The notes: a model not told the origin generated them from the sequence alone. Shown: positions 12,881 to 22,049, counted from the first letter of the stretch. The stretch is DNA of 64,000 nucleotides from Allosphingosinicella sp. (GCA_030447665.1 JAUJOJ010000003.1:125236-189235); one strand, 5' to 3'. Made by a program: numbers and translations.

Positions 12881-13705
12881 TTGACCGCTCCCAATGGAAT
12901 AGCGCATCCGCTCGAGGAATGCGCGATCGACCGAGCTTTTCCCGAGAACAATCAGCAGCAGGGAGAGGAAGTCTTCGTCCACAAGGATGGGCATTTCTAT
13001 CCCGTGGCTTTCACCGCCAGCCCGATCCGCGACGAGCGATCGAAGACGATCGGGACGATCATCGAGGCGCGCGACATCTCCGCAGAGAAGCGCGGTGAGC
13101 AGCATCAGCGGCTGCTGATCAACGAGCTCAATCACCGGGTGAAGAACACGCTCGCCGTGGTTCAGAGCACTGCCGCCCGCACGTTCCGCGGAGACAGCGC
13201 CGATCCCAGCGCAAAGCGCGCCTTCGAGGGCCGGATCATTGCGCTTTCGAGTGCGCATGACATTCTGACGCGCGAAAATTGGGAAGCGGCATCCTTGCGG
13301 CAGATCGTCGAGGAGACCGCGGGGCCTGGCTGTGGGGCGGACACGGCGCGCGTGGATGCGGAAGGCCCCGATCTTCGGATCGCGCCGCAAACGGCGGTTT
13401 CCCTCGCCATGGCTCTCCACGAATTGTGCACCAACGCCGTGAAATATGGCGCGCTCTCCACTGATACGGGGCAGGTGACGATCCGCTGGTCGGTCGAGGA
13501 AGGACGGGAGGGTTCTCAGCTTCGCCTCAGCTGGCGGGAGAGCGGCGGCCCGCTTGTGTCGCCGTCACCCGAGCGCGGCTTCGGCACGACCATGATCGAG
13601 CGCGCCCTCGCTCACGAACTCGGAGGGCGGGTGGGGATCGAATTCCAGCCTGAAGGCCTGGTCTGCACCATCGATGCCCCGTTTGCCCGAGCCGGTCCGA
13701 AATGA
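12881..13705 (+). CDS. HWE-family sensor histidine kinase, 5'-truncated
   Basis: C-terminal part of a PAS sensor (VFVHKDGHFYPVAFTASPIR, GTIIEARDISAEKR) joined to an HWE/HisKA_2 kinase. The phospho-accepting His is in LLINELNHRVKNTLAVV; the N box is ALHELCTNAVKYGAL; the G box is GFGTTMIERAL. Autophosphorylates and passes phosphate to a response regulator not in this window. No good ATG precedes the PAS half and the first half of the PAS domain is missing: the first usable codon is TTG. The gene is therefore probably a fragment created by the rearrangement that shaped the upstream stretch, or its start is hidden by an indel. Confidence 0.75.
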   Translation: MTAPNGIAHPLEECAIDRAFPENNQQQGEEVFVHKDGHFYPVAFTASPIRDERSKTIGTIIEARDISAEKRGEQHQRLLINELNHRVKNTLAVVQSTAARTFRGDSADPSAKRAFEGRIIALSSAHDILTRENWEAASLRQIVEETAGPGCGADTARVDAEGPDLRIAPQTAVSLAMALHELCTNAVKYGALSTDTGQVTIRWSVEEGREGSQLRLSWRESGGPLVSPSPERGFGTTMIERALAHELGGRVGIEFQPEGLVCTIDAPFARAGPK

Positions 13706-13777
13706 AGTCGGTTCACCGAGACGGAACGGAGCCTGTCCGTCGCCTGTTTTACCGCGAAACCATGTCGGGAGCTCGCG

Positions 13778-13954
13778 ATGGACGATCGCAAGGACGAGCA
13801 GCAGGACAAGCCGCTTTCCTCAGAGGCGCTGAAGCGGGATGAGTGGCGCGGCGACGGTGCATCCCCGAGCGAGGAGGATCGCGATCGCGACGCGGCGGAG
13901 ATGGGTAGAGACGGCCCGAACCCGCTGGCCGGAACCATGCTTCCGCCGGATTAG
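13778..13954 (+). CDS. Small acidic hydrophilic protein (58 aa)
   Basis: Starts MDDRKDEQQDKPLSSEALK and ends NPLAGTMLPPD. Very rich in Asp/Glu/Arg, probably disordered. GGAG seven bases before the ATG. I recognise no named domain; short proteins of this composition are common in sphingomonads (memory, not checked). Follows the HWE kinase by 72 bases on the same strand. Confidence 0.5.
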   Translation: MDDRKDEQQDKPLSSEALKRDEWRGDGASPSEEDRDRDAAEMGRDGPNPLAGTMLPPD

Positions 13955-13969
13955 GCCCTGGTCTAAGCT

Positions 13970-14155
13970 CTAATCTCCGGCGTGGTCGGGCTTGCCCTTG
14001 CGCTTTGTCGCGGCAAGCTCTTCGAGCTCTTTCGCGCTCATCGATTCCGCCATCGATTTCGCGGGCCCCTTGAGCTTCGACTTGGGCGTATCGCCGCGCT
14101 TGGCCGATAGAGCGGCGCCGGCGGCGCGTTGCTGAGCCTTGGACTTTGCTGGCAT
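13970..14155 (-). CDS. DUF3008 family protein (61 aa)
   Basis: Starts MPAKSKAQQRAAGAALSAKR, continues SKLKGPAKSMAESMSAKELEE and ends KRKGKPDHAGD, which is the full length and pattern of DUF3008. Function unknown; small, lysine-rich and probably cytoplasmic. GGAG is six bases before this ATG, choosing it over the ATG one codon upstream. Confidence 0.85.
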   Translation of the reverse strand: MPAKSKAQQRAAGAALSAKRGDTPKSKLKGPAKSMAESMSAKELEELAATKRKGKPDHAGD

Positions 14156-14227
14156 CATCGTCTCCATGGAGTGAACTCGTGGAACCCGCCTGCTCGAGAA
14201 GCCGTTCCGGGTGACGGAGGCTGGAAG

Positions 14228-14935
14228 ATGGGCGAAGCCACTATCTACAAAGACGGCGATCTGGAGCTTCGCGGCATCGTCGAGCGGCCACGCGAGCCGA
14301 ACGGCCGCGCCATCCTCGTCGTGCACGAGGCGCCCGGGCTCGGCGACAATGCGCGCCGCCGCACCTCCCTGCTTGCCGAACTCGGCTATGTCGCGCTCGC
14401 CGCCGACCTTTATGGCGGCGGCAGGACCTATGGCGGCAGCGAAGCCACGCAGCAGATGGACGCCCTTCGTGCCGATCCCGCCGTGCTGCGCCGGCGGGTG
14501 AGCGCCGGCCTGGATGCTCTGACGGAGCTTGCCGGCGTCCCGCCGGAGCAGTGCGCCGCGGTTGGCTATTGCTTCGGCGGCCTGGCCGTTCTCGAGCTCG
14601 CCCGCGGCGGCGCGCCGGTCGCTGGAATCGTGAGCTTCCATGGCCTTCTCCGAAGCAGCGCGCCGGCGAAAAAAGGGGAGGTCAGAGCCCGGATCCTCGC
14701 CTGCACCGGCGCCAAGGACCCGCTCGTGCCGCTGGAGGACGTGACCGCGTTCCAGGAGGAGATGGATGCGGCCGCGGCCGACTGGCAGCTGATCGTCTAC
14801 GGCCGGGCGCTCCACAGCTTCACCAATCGCAATGTCGCCGGCGGGGCGGACCCGCGCATGGACTATGATCCCTCCGCCGACCGCCAAAGCTGGGCGGCCG
14901 CGCTCCTGTTCCTGGAAGAAACCTTTTCAGCCTAA
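14228..14935 (+). CDS. Dienelactone hydrolase family protein
   Basis: Alpha/beta hydrolase of 235 residues. The nucleophile is the cysteine in GYCFGGLAV, characteristic of dienelactone hydrolases; the acid is in TGAKDPLVP and the His in ALHSFTN. N-terminal strand VVHEAPGLGDN supplies the oxyanion region. True substrate unknown; classic members open dienelactones in chlorocatechol degradation but no such pathway is nearby. GGAGG six bases before ATG sets the start. Convergent with astB, overlapping by nine bases at the stops. Confidence 0.9.
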   Translation: MGEATIYKDGDLELRGIVERPREPNGRAILVVHEAPGLGDNARRRTSLLAELGYVALAADLYGGGRTYGGSEATQQMDALRADPAVLRRRVSAGLDALTELAGVPPEQCAAVGYCFGGLAVLELARGGAPVAGIVSFHGLLRSSAPAKKGEVRARILACTGAKDPLVPLEDVTAFQEEMDAAAADWQLIVYGRALHSFTNRNVAGGADPRMDYDPSADRQSWAAALLFLEETFSA

Positions 14936-16234
14936 TTCCGCAAGGTCCAGCCGCGCCAGCAGCGCAAAGCGCGCCGCCTCCATCTGCTGCCACAGCTCCG
15001 GCCTCAGCAGGTCCTCCGGCTCGATCCGATCCGGCCAGTGTCGTTCGATCACCGAGGCGATGCCGTCCAGCTTGGCTTCATCGGCCATGAAGCGGGGATC
15101 GACCCGCGAGGGCTCCGCCACCACGCGCAGCCTCAGGCAGGCGGGCCCGCCGCCATTGGCCATCGACTGGCGGACATCGACCACGAACAGCTTCCGGATC
15201 GGCCCGTTCCCTGCCACCATCTCCTCCAGCCATGTCCAGACGCTCGGCGTCTCGCGTGCTTCCTCAGGGACGATCAGCCCCATGCCTCCGCCCGGCAGGG
15301 TCACCAGCTGCGCATTGAAGAGGTAGCTGCGGATCGCGTCGTCGAGGCTGACGGCGCCGGCCGGCACTTCGAGGATGTGGAGATCGGGGAGCAGCCGGCG
15401 GAGCGATGTGTAGAAATCTGCCCGGTCCTCGAACGCCAACTCATGGGCGAGAAGAACATTCTCGTTGGCGACGGCGACCACGTCGTTGTGAAACGCGCCC
15501 GCGGCGATCGCGTCCTCGGATTGAGCGACGAACAGGGTGCGGTCGGGATCGAGCCGGTGGAAGCGGGCGATCGCGCGCGAAGCTTCGACATGCTGGCGCG
15601 TCGGAAAGGCGCCCCCGCGCTGACCGTAGACGAACACCTCCACGCCCGGAGAGTCGTGCGATGCGCCGAGGCGCATGTGGTTGGCCGCACCCTCGTCACC
15701 GAATGTGGCGGGGATCGGCGGATGGACCGCGAAAACCCGATCGTCGGCGAAGGCGATCCGGAGCTGGGCGAGCGTCGCGGGCCATTCATGGCTCCGGTGG
15801 GACATGGTGCGAAGGTTCGCGGCGGTGAGGTGGCAGCGGCCGTCCGCGGTGTCGGGGGCCGGAGAGACCGTCGCCGCATTGGCCGCCCACATGGCGGAGG
15901 CGGAGAATGCGGCGGGGCGGAGCGAGGCGGGGACGTCCTCCACCGTCGCGCAGCTCGGCGAGCCAGTTTCGATGGGGAGCGACGATCGGCGACGTGGATG
16001 GGGGAGGAGCACGCCCTGGGCGAGGCGATCGGGACGTGGATGGGGGAGGAGCACGCCCTGGGCGAGGCCGAGCCGCAGATTGTGCCGCATCTTCTCGACG
16101 CCCTGCAGCGCCGCCGCTTTGGGATGCGAGACGTTGCCCTTGTTGCTGGAGGAGGCGAGATTGCCGAGGCTGAGGCCGGAATAATTGTGGCTGGGGCCGA
16201 TGATGCCGTCGAAGTTGATCTCGGTGAGAAGCAT
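14927..16234 (-). CDS. astB: N-succinylarginine dihydrolase
   Basis: Second step of the arginine succinyltransferase pathway: N2-succinylarginine to N2-succinylornithine, ammonia and CO2. Family blocks seen: IGPSHNYSGLSLGNLAS, SAMWAANAATVSPAPDT, FGDEGAANHMRLG, GAFHNDVVAVANENVLL, and RQSMANGGGPACLRLRV with the catalytic Cys. A 42-bp perfect tandem duplication (from 15991) repeats LAQGVLLPHPR in frame, and the short segment after it reads better in another frame for ~50 bases, so two compensating indels are likely there. Third gene of the M20-astA-astB operon, starting two bases after the astA stop. Confidence 0.88.
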   Translation of the reverse strand: MLLTEINFDGIIGPSHNYSGLSLGNLASSSNKGNVSHPKAAALQGVEKMRHNLRLGLAQGVLLPHPRPDRLAQGVLLPHPRRRSSLPIETGSPSCATVEDVPASLRPAAFSASAMWAANAATVSPAPDTADGRCHLTAANLRTMSHRSHEWPATLAQLRIAFADDRVFAVHPPIPATFGDEGAANHMRLGASHDSPGVEVFVYGQRGGAFPTRQHVEASRAIARFHRLDPDRTLFVAQSEDAIAAGAFHNDVVAVANENVLLAHELAFEDRADFYTSLRRLLPDLHILEVPAGAVSLDDAIRSYLFNAQLVTLPGGGMGLIVPEEARETPSVWTWLEEMVAGNGPIRKLFVVDVRQSMANGGGPACLRLRVVAEPSRVDPRFMADEAKLDGIASVIERHWPDRIEPEDLLRPELWQQMEAARFALLARLDLAELG

Positions 16235-16235
16235 G

Positions 16236-17255
16236 TCAGCGTCCCATCGCCAGGAAAGTGTCGCCGGGGCGGATACCGAGCAGCCGGGCGGCGGGCGCAT
16301 CCAGTGTCGCGCTGCCGTCCGGATCGACGCCGACATGGCCGTAGCAGGCGACGAAATCGCGCAGCCTGCCGGCCGCCAGCATCATCGGCTCGCCGTCGGG
16401 CTCCTCGCTGATCCGGTCCAGGACCAGTTCGCGGGCATCCCTCACTGTCCGGATCGAGTCGGTAGCGGCAACCATCGTCGGCCCGCCATCGAAGATGTCG
16501 ACATAGCAATCGTAGCGGAAGCCCTCGCGCTCCAGCATCTTCATCGCCGCGCGCCCGGTCGGGTGGGGGATTCCATCACATGACGCGCGCTCTCGGGCAG
16601 CATCGCCGTGTAGATCGGCGTTTTCGGCATGAGATCGGCGATGAACTGGGTGCCGTGCATTGCGTTGAATTCGTCGGCTTCCCGGAAGTCCATGTTGAAG
16701 AACTTGCCGGCGATCGCATCCCAGAAGGGCGAGCCTCCGGATCTCGTCGATCACGCCCCTCAATTCGGCGATGACGCGGTCGCCGAACCTTACCCTATGC
16801 TGCCTGATGAACAGATAGCGGCTGCGGGCCAGCAGGAGTCCGAGCCCGCCGGCGCGCTCGCCGGGATGGAGGAACAGACCGCCCACCTCCGACGAGCCCT
16901 CATGATCGGTGCAAAGCATCAGTTGCTCGGCGCGGAATGTCTTGCCGAGCGCCTTGGACGTCTGGGTGAGCGTCGACAGGCGATAGCTGTAGAAGGGCCA
17001 TTCGGAGCCGACCATTCCGAAGATCTGGCAGGTGCCGCGGACCTGGCCCGCCTCGCTGTTTTCGAGGACCATCATGAACATGTCGTCGCGCTGCTCGGCG
17101 ATGTCGTCCTCGAAAGCCTTTTCGGATCGGATCAGCTTGTTGACGAGCGTGCCCCGGTCGGCCGGCAGGTTGGTGAAGCCGCCGCCGGTGAGCTTCGCCA
17201 TCTCGTAGATCGCCTGGAAGTCCTCGTTGTCGGCGGGGCGCACGCGAAAGGTCAC
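16236..17255 (-). CDS. astA: Arginine N-succinyltransferase, two compensating frameshifts
   Basis: Transfers succinyl from succinyl-CoA to arginine, first step of the AST pathway. N-terminus FRVRPADNEDFQAIYEMAKL and LPADRGTLVNKLIRSE are typical; the C-terminus from IPHPTGRAAMKMLEREGF to GDTFLAMGR also fits. Between roughly 16740 and 16570 the family sequence (FFNMDFREADEFNAMHG, PKTPIYTAMLPESARHVM) lies in another frame, so two indels offset each other and no stop intervenes. GTG start overlaps the stop of the upstream M20 gene (GTGA). Confidence 0.85.
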   Translation of the reverse strand: MTFRVRPADNEDFQAIYEMAKLTGGGFTNLPADRGTLVNKLIRSEKAFEDDIAEQRDDMFMMVLENSEAGQVRGTCQIFGMVGSEWPFYSYRLSTLTQTSKALGKTFRAEQLMLCTDHEGSSEVGGLFLHPGERAGGLGLLLARSRYLFIRQHRVRFGDRVIAELRGVIDEIRRLALLGCDRRQVLQHGLPGSRRIQRNARHPVHRRSHAENADLHGDAARERASCDGIPHPTGRAAMKMLEREGFRYDCYVDIFDGGPTMVAATDSIRTVRDARELVLDRISEEPDGEPMMLAAGRLRDFVACYGHVGVDPDGSATLDAPAARLLGIRPGDTFLAMGR

Positions 17256-18459
17256 GACGCTGCTCCTGATGCGAGACGCAGAATGACGAGGGCGGAAAGC
17301 TGCGCACGCTCAACGAGACTGTCCACGATCAGATATTCTTGCGGCGAATGGATGGCGCCGCCGCGGACGCCCATCGTGTCCACAATGGGCACGCCGCAGG
17401 CGGCGATGTTGTTGCCGTCGCAGACGCCGCCGGTGGCGCGCCATCCGATCTCCTGGCCGAGATCGGCACCGCATCGGCGCACGAGTGAGAACAGCTGGCC
17501 CGCGCGTCGAGCGGCTTGGGCGGCCGCGCGAAGCCTCCATGCATGGTGATGCCCACCTCGTGCTCTGCCGCAACCAGCGAAACGGCATCCTCCAGGACTT
17601 GCTGGGCCCGCCGTTGCTCGTCCACCGTCTGCGGGCGCATGTTGATGCGCAGGATGGCATGGTCCGGCACCACATTGTTGGGCCCGCCGCCCTCGATGCG
17701 CGCAGGATTGACGGAGAGCGAGGGCGTTCTGGAGCGCGCGAGGCGCAGCGTCAGGTCCGCGGCGGCGACGACGGCGTTGCGGCCCTCCTCGGGGTTGCGG
17801 CCGGCATGAGCGCTCCGCCCTTCGATCCTGATCGAGAAGTTGCCGCTTCCCGGCCGCGCGCCTGCGAGCGTGCCGTCGGGGAGGGCGGCAGGCTCGTAGG
17901 TGAGAGCGGCTTTCTTGCCCCGCGCCGCCTCCGCGATCAGCGCCGCCGATCCCGGCGAGCCGACCTCCTCGTCGCTGTTGATCACCACCTCGTAGCCGAA
18001 GCCCTGTCCGCCGCCCGAAGTCTCGATCGCCTCGAGGGCTGCGAGCAGTACCGCGATGCCGCCTTTCATGTCGGCCACACCGGGGCCGCCGAGCACGCCT
18101 TCTTCCCGCCAGCTCACCCGCTGGAAGGGGTGATCGGCGCCGTAGACCGTATCCATATGCCCGGTGAAGAGCAGCTGCGCCGGCGCTTCCGGCCGCACGC
18201 GCAGGTGAAGGTTGCGGCCGTGGGCGAGCGGCTTCAGCGCTCCGCTCGGCTCCATCGCCTCGACGGGCGAAGGCTCCAGCAATCGGATTTCTCCGGGAAG
18301 AGCGGCGAAGGCGTCGGCGTAGATGGCTGCCATCTGCCCAAGCCCCGCAAGGTTGCGCGAGCCGCTGTTCACCGCCGCCCAGGCCTGGACCTGATCGAGC
18401 ATCGGCGCAGCCGCCGCACGCTCCAGCACCGCCTGTTCTTCCCCGGACACACCCCGCAT
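17252..18459 (-). CDS. M20 family metallopeptidase/hydrolase in the ast operon, one frameshift
   Basis: Zinc-dependent amidohydrolase of the M20 family (glutamate carboxypeptidase/ArgE/DapE group). Metal and catalytic motifs: FTGHMDTVYG (His-x-Asp), GPGVADMKGG (Asp), NSDEEVGSPGS (Glu-Glu), SAHAGRNPEEGRNA in the dimerisation domain. After PPKPLDARA the frame shifts near 17500; the next frame completes GGVCDGNNIAACGVPIVDTM with the last metal ligand region and SPQEYLIVDSLV. First gene of the operon; GTGA coupling to astA. Because astE is not seen, it may remove the succinyl group from succinylglutamate, but that is inference. ATG at 18459 chosen; an upstream ATG at 18498 is possible. Confidence 0.8.
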
Positions 18460-18603
18460 GCCGGCCGCCTTAGCCAAGGATCTGGGCGAGCGCCACACCG
18501 CCTGCCAAGGTGGAGCTTGCCAAGCTCAGCCAGCCATTTATTTCAATTTGCCTTGCCAGCTTCCTCCTGTGCTATCGGAGGATGTCCGAGGAACGCTGCT
18601 CCG

Positions 18604-19332
18604 TCAGTCGCGCCGCGTCGTCTCTCCCACAGCGCGAGATATCTTCTTCGAGACAGGTTCCCAGCCCACGACCGGATAGCCTCGTTCGGTAAGGCATCCC
18701 GCCACTGCCTGCTGAATGGCTTGCTCTTTCTTGTTCTTCTTGGATTTCGCCATCCGCCAGGCCCCCGCAACCGCTGCGAAGGGAAGGAGGACCACGGTCG
18801 CCGACGCAACCGCCACACCGGTCCATCCACCAGCCACCGCTGCGGCCGTGCGCCCCACCGCCGCAGTGGTGACAGCCGCCCGGCTCCTCCGCCAAATGCA
18901 TGCGTGCCGCCCACCGCCGCAGCCTGGTGAGCAGTCCGGCATTGATTGTCCCCCGCATTTCGCTCGTCGGCAATTCCTCCCGAAGCCACAATGACCATGC
19001 AATAAGATCTCGCACAGCGACCATTGCAACTTGCCGTCCGCCAACGGCTTGACGGCATTCCGGAGAAAGCCTCGATCAGATCCTGCGATCACAAGGCGCG
19101 CGGGCCTTCCCCATTCCAGGCGATGCCGCTTCGACCTGCGATGAGCCACCACGGGATCAAGCTGGCCATGGTCTAAGCCGAAGCGGCTCAGGACTGAATT
19201 GTCAGCGAGGATTGGACGGGACGCGCCTGACACATGCCAGGCCGGGGCTGTGGCAGAAATAGGTGACGGTAATGACGAACACCCGCGCGACACGGCCCCA
19301 ATCAAAGCAGTCACGGTGAGTAGAACTCTCAT
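18604..19332 (-). CDS. Hypothetical membrane-associated protein, frameshifted
   Basis: No family recognised. Starts MRVLLTVTALIGAVSRGC (signal- or lipobox-like) with AGGA eight bases upstream. The middle (LWLREELPTSEMRG, AGLLTRLRRWAARMHLAEE) lies in another frame between about 19020 and 18890, and the last third returns to the first frame with a Gly/Ala-rich hydrophobic segment (TVVLLPFAAVAGAW), a basic stretch MAKSKKNKKEQ and CLTERGYPVVGWEPVSKK. Two offsetting indels are needed. Could be a glycine-zipper-like envelope protein. The 279 bases between it and rppH hold nothing I can name. Confidence 0.45.
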   Translation of the reverse strand: MRVLLTVTALIGAVSRGCSSLPSPISATAPAWHVSGASRPILADNSVLSRFGLDHGQLDPVVAHRRSKRHRLEWGRPARLVIAGSDRGFLRNAVKPLADGKLQWSLCEILLHGHCGFGRNCRRAKCGGQSMPDCSPGCGGGRHACIWRRSRAAVTTAAVGRTAAAVAGGWTGVAVASATVVLLPFAAVAGAWRMAKSKKNKKEQAIQQAVAGCLTERGYPVVGWEPVSKKISRAVGETTRRD

Positions 19333-19611
19333 TTGATTGTCCTGCCAGAGCAGATCCATCGGCAAAGAAGTTGGTCGGAGTCGTGACAGCGGGCCTGCCG
19401 CTGGGCCAGTCGCGAACATCGTGGATGCGGATGATGGCCGCCCCACCAAGCCTCAGGGCGCGCTACATGTCCGGTGGATCTTGTTGAAATAGGTCGTCAT
19501 GAGAAAGAGCGTGTCAACAAGCAACATGGTGCCTCCACGACGCTTTGTCGGCCACGCAACTCCGTAGCTGGGTCGCAACAGCCGGAAAGCGGGCAGTGGA
19601 CCCTCCCTTGC

Positions 19612-20088
19612 CTATAGCCTGGCCGAGAAGGCGGTGAGCAGGTCCTCGTAGAGCTTGCGCTTGAAGGGCACGATCATCGCCGGAAGCTCTTGCGGATCGG
19701 CCCATTTCCAGGCGCGGAATTCGGGCTCGGGCGTGTCGATGTCCACATCCGCGTCGCTGCCGGTGAAGCGGCAGAGGAACCAGGTCTGGCGCTGGCCGCG
19801 CCATTTGCCCTTCCAGATCTTGCCGAGAAGGTCGTCCGGAAGGTCGTAATAAAGCGCGTCCGGGTGGCGCGCGACGATCTCGACATGGTTCGGGCGGATG
19901 CCGGTCTCTTCCTCCAGCTCGCGGAGCGCGCCGGCGACCTCGTCCTCGCCATCGTCGAGCCCGCCCTGGGGCATCTGCCAAGCCTCCAGAGTGCTATCGA
20001 GCCGCTGGGCGACGAACACCTTGCCCTCGCGGTTGAGGAGCATCACGCCGACGGCCGGGCGATAGGGCAGCGACTCTCGATCGATCAT
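19612..20088 (-). CDS. rppH: RNA pyrophosphohydrolase (Nudix)
   Basis: Removes pyrophosphate from 5'-triphosphate RNA to prime decay; some alphaproteobacterial members act on Ap4A. 158 residues with a perfect Nudix box: G(5x)E(7x)REL(x)EE(x)G read as GLDDGEDEVAGALRELEEET followed by GI. N-terminus YRPAVGVMLLNREGKVFVA and late KWADPQELPAMIVPFKR are RppH-like. ATG overlaps the stop of the esterase gene (ATGA), so the two are cotranscribed. Confidence 0.92.
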   Translation of the reverse strand: MIDRESLPYRPAVGVMLLNREGKVFVAQRLDSTLEAWQMPQGGLDDGEDEVAGALRELEEETGIRPNHVEIVARHPDALYYDLPDDLLGKIWKGKWRGQRQTWFLCRFTGSDADVDIDTPEPEFRAWKWADPQELPAMIVPFKRKLYEDLLTAFSARL

Positions 20089-21032
20089 CGTTCCCCAGCC
20101 TCTCGGATCATGAGCTTCAGCACCTCCACGCAGCCTCTGATATCCTCCTCGGACGAGGGGATCGCCTTTCGCAAGTTGATGAAGCCATGGATGGTTCCCT
20201 CGGCTTCGCGGAACACGGTGGGCACGCCCGCCTGAACGCAGGCGGCGGCATAGGCGCGGCCCTGGTCGCGGATCGGGTCGAGGCTGGCGGTGATCACCAA
20301 GGTCGGCGGCATGCCGGCCTGGCTCTTCATCATCGGCGAATAGCGCCAGTCCTTGCGGTCCGGACGATAGCAATCCTCGAACCAGCGGAGGCCGTCATGG
20401 GTGAGAAGATAGCCCTCGCCGAAATCGTGGAACGACGGATAGCCCTTGGCCGGATCCGCGGCCGGATAGATCGGCCATTGCGCCAGCACCGGAACGGTCG
20501 CCGGCTCATCCCGCAGCGCGAGGCTGGCAATGATCGCGAAATTTCCGCCTGCGCTGTCGCCGGCGAGCACGAGGCCGGTCGCCTGCCGGCCGAGCGCCTC
20601 CGGGCTGTCCGCCACCCAGCGCGCGGCGGCGATCGCATCCTCCAGGCCAGCAGGCCAGGGATGCTCCGGCGCGAGCCGGTAGCCGACGGAGATCACCGGA
20701 AGATCGAGCTGCCGGGCCATCTCGGCGCAGAAGGGCTCATGGGTGTGGATGTCGCCGAGGACGAAGCCGCCGCCGTGGAAGAAGACCATGACCGGGCCGG
20801 GTGCGCGGCTCTCACGAGCGTCGAAGAGGCGGAGCGGGATGTCGCCCGCGGGACCCGGCGCGGCAAGGTCGCGGTTCACCGCCAGCTCGCCGACCGGCGC
20901 ATCCGCAACGTGGCGGGAGGCGTGCATCATGATCCGTGCCTCGACGGGACCGACATCGTGGCTGCGCGGGCCGGGCAGGGCATTGAGATAGTCGAGGAAC
21001 CTGCGCACGTCGGGCCGAACGAAAGGCTCCAT
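20085..21032 (-). CDS. HSL-family alpha/beta hydrolase (esterase/lipase)
   Basis: Hormone-sensitive-lipase family esterase, 315 residues. Oxyanion motif FFHGGGFVLG near residue 90, nucleophile GDSAGGN, acid in SLDPIRDQG and His in GTIHGFIN near the C-terminus. AGGTGA five bases before ATG 21032 favours it over the GTG three codons upstream. Acts on short-chain acyl esters; natural substrate not known. Operon with rppH. Confidence 0.9.
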   Translation of the reverse strand: MEPFVRPDVRRFLDYLNALPGPRSHDVGPVEARIMMHASRHVADAPVGELAVNRDLAAPGPAGDIPLRLFDARESRAPGPVMVFFHGGGFVLGDIHTHEPFCAEMARQLDLPVISVGYRLAPEHPWPAGLEDAIAAARWVADSPEALGRQATGLVLAGDSAGGNFAIIASLALRDEPATVPVLAQWPIYPAADPAKGYPSFHDFGEGYLLTHDGLRWFEDCYRPDRKDWRYSPMMKSQAGMPPTLVITASLDPIRDQGRAYAAACVQAGVPTVFREAEGTIHGFINLRKAIPSSEEDIRGCVEVLKLMIREAGER

Positions 21033-21102
21033 AAGGGTCACCTGGCATTTATCCCCTTTCGCCCAGATGGCGCCGGGCGGCGCGGGGCCCTAATTAGGGG
21101 CG

Positions 21103-22049
21103 GTGATTACCGTCGTCCACCATCCAGACTATGTCGCGCAGCCGCCGCGGACGAACGGGCCTTATCAGCCGAGCAAGAACGCGCTGATCCGGGATCTGCT
21201 TATCGCGGAGGGCGAGCGGATCGACTGGATCGAACCCGAACCGATGCCGGACGAATGGCTGAAGGCCGTGCACGATCCCGATTATGTCGATGAAGTCATG
21301 GCGTCGCGCGTTCCGGCGCAGAAGGAGCGGCGGATCGGCTTCGCGATCAGCGACCCGGTGGCGCGGCGGGCGGCGCGGGTGCCCGGCGGGACATTCCTGG
21401 CCGGCATGCTGGCGATGGAACGCGGCTTTGCCGCCAACAGCGCGGGCGGGAGCCACCACGCGCTTCCCGATACCGGCGCCGGCTATTGCGTGTTCAACGA
21501 TCTTGCGCTCGCCGCCGTCAGGCTTGTGGAGGAGGGCCATGTGCGGCGCGTGCTTGTGGTCGATTGCGACGTCCACCAGGGCGACGGCACCGCCATTCTC
21601 ACCGCCGGGCGCCCGGCATCGCCACTTATTCGATCCACGCCGAGAAGAATTTTCCGGCCCGCAAAGCCCGCTCCACCCTTGACGTGCCGCTGGCCGACGG
21701 CACGGGCGACGACGATTATCTCGCGACGCTCGAGCGGACGCTGGTGCCGCTGGTGGACGGGTTCCGGCCTGAGCTGATCCTTTACCAGGCGGGCGTCGAT
21801 CCGTTCGCGGGCGACCGCCTCGGCCGGCTGGCGCTGAGTCAGGACGGGCTCGACGCGCGCGACGGCCTCGTCGCGCGGCTGGCGGCGGCGCGGGGGATCG
21901 GCCTGGCGAGCACGCCCGGCGGTGGCTATGGCAGCGATCCGCATCCGATCGCCGAGCGCCATGTCCGCTCGATCCTGACCCTTGCCGCTGTCTTCGAGGC
22001 GCGGGAGCGGACGGTTGACATTGAGATACGACCCCGCGCCACTATGTAG
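21103..22049 (+). CDS. Histone deacetylase family protein (acetylpolyamine amidohydrolase-like), one frameshift
   Basis: Arginase/deacetylase-fold zinc amidohydrolase; bacterial members deacetylate acetylpolyamines or acetyl-lysine, or are acetoin-utilisation proteins. Motifs: NGPYQPSKNALIRD, double His in GGSHHALPDTGAGYCVFND, zinc ligands in VDCDVHQGDGT and YQAGVDPFAGD, and GGGYGSD. The frame breaks after LTAGRP near 21612; the next frame gives GIATYSIHAEKNFPARKA and the remainder. GTG start with AGGGG three bases upstream. Divergent from the esterase gene. Confidence 0.82.
22021..22048 (+). promoter_or_regulatory. Candidate sigma70 promoter for korA
   Basis: TTGAGA (22021-22026) and TATGTA (22043-22048) separated by 16 bases, overlapping the 3' end of the deacetylase gene and 95 bases before korA. 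Position fits; no experimental support. Confidence 0.35.
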
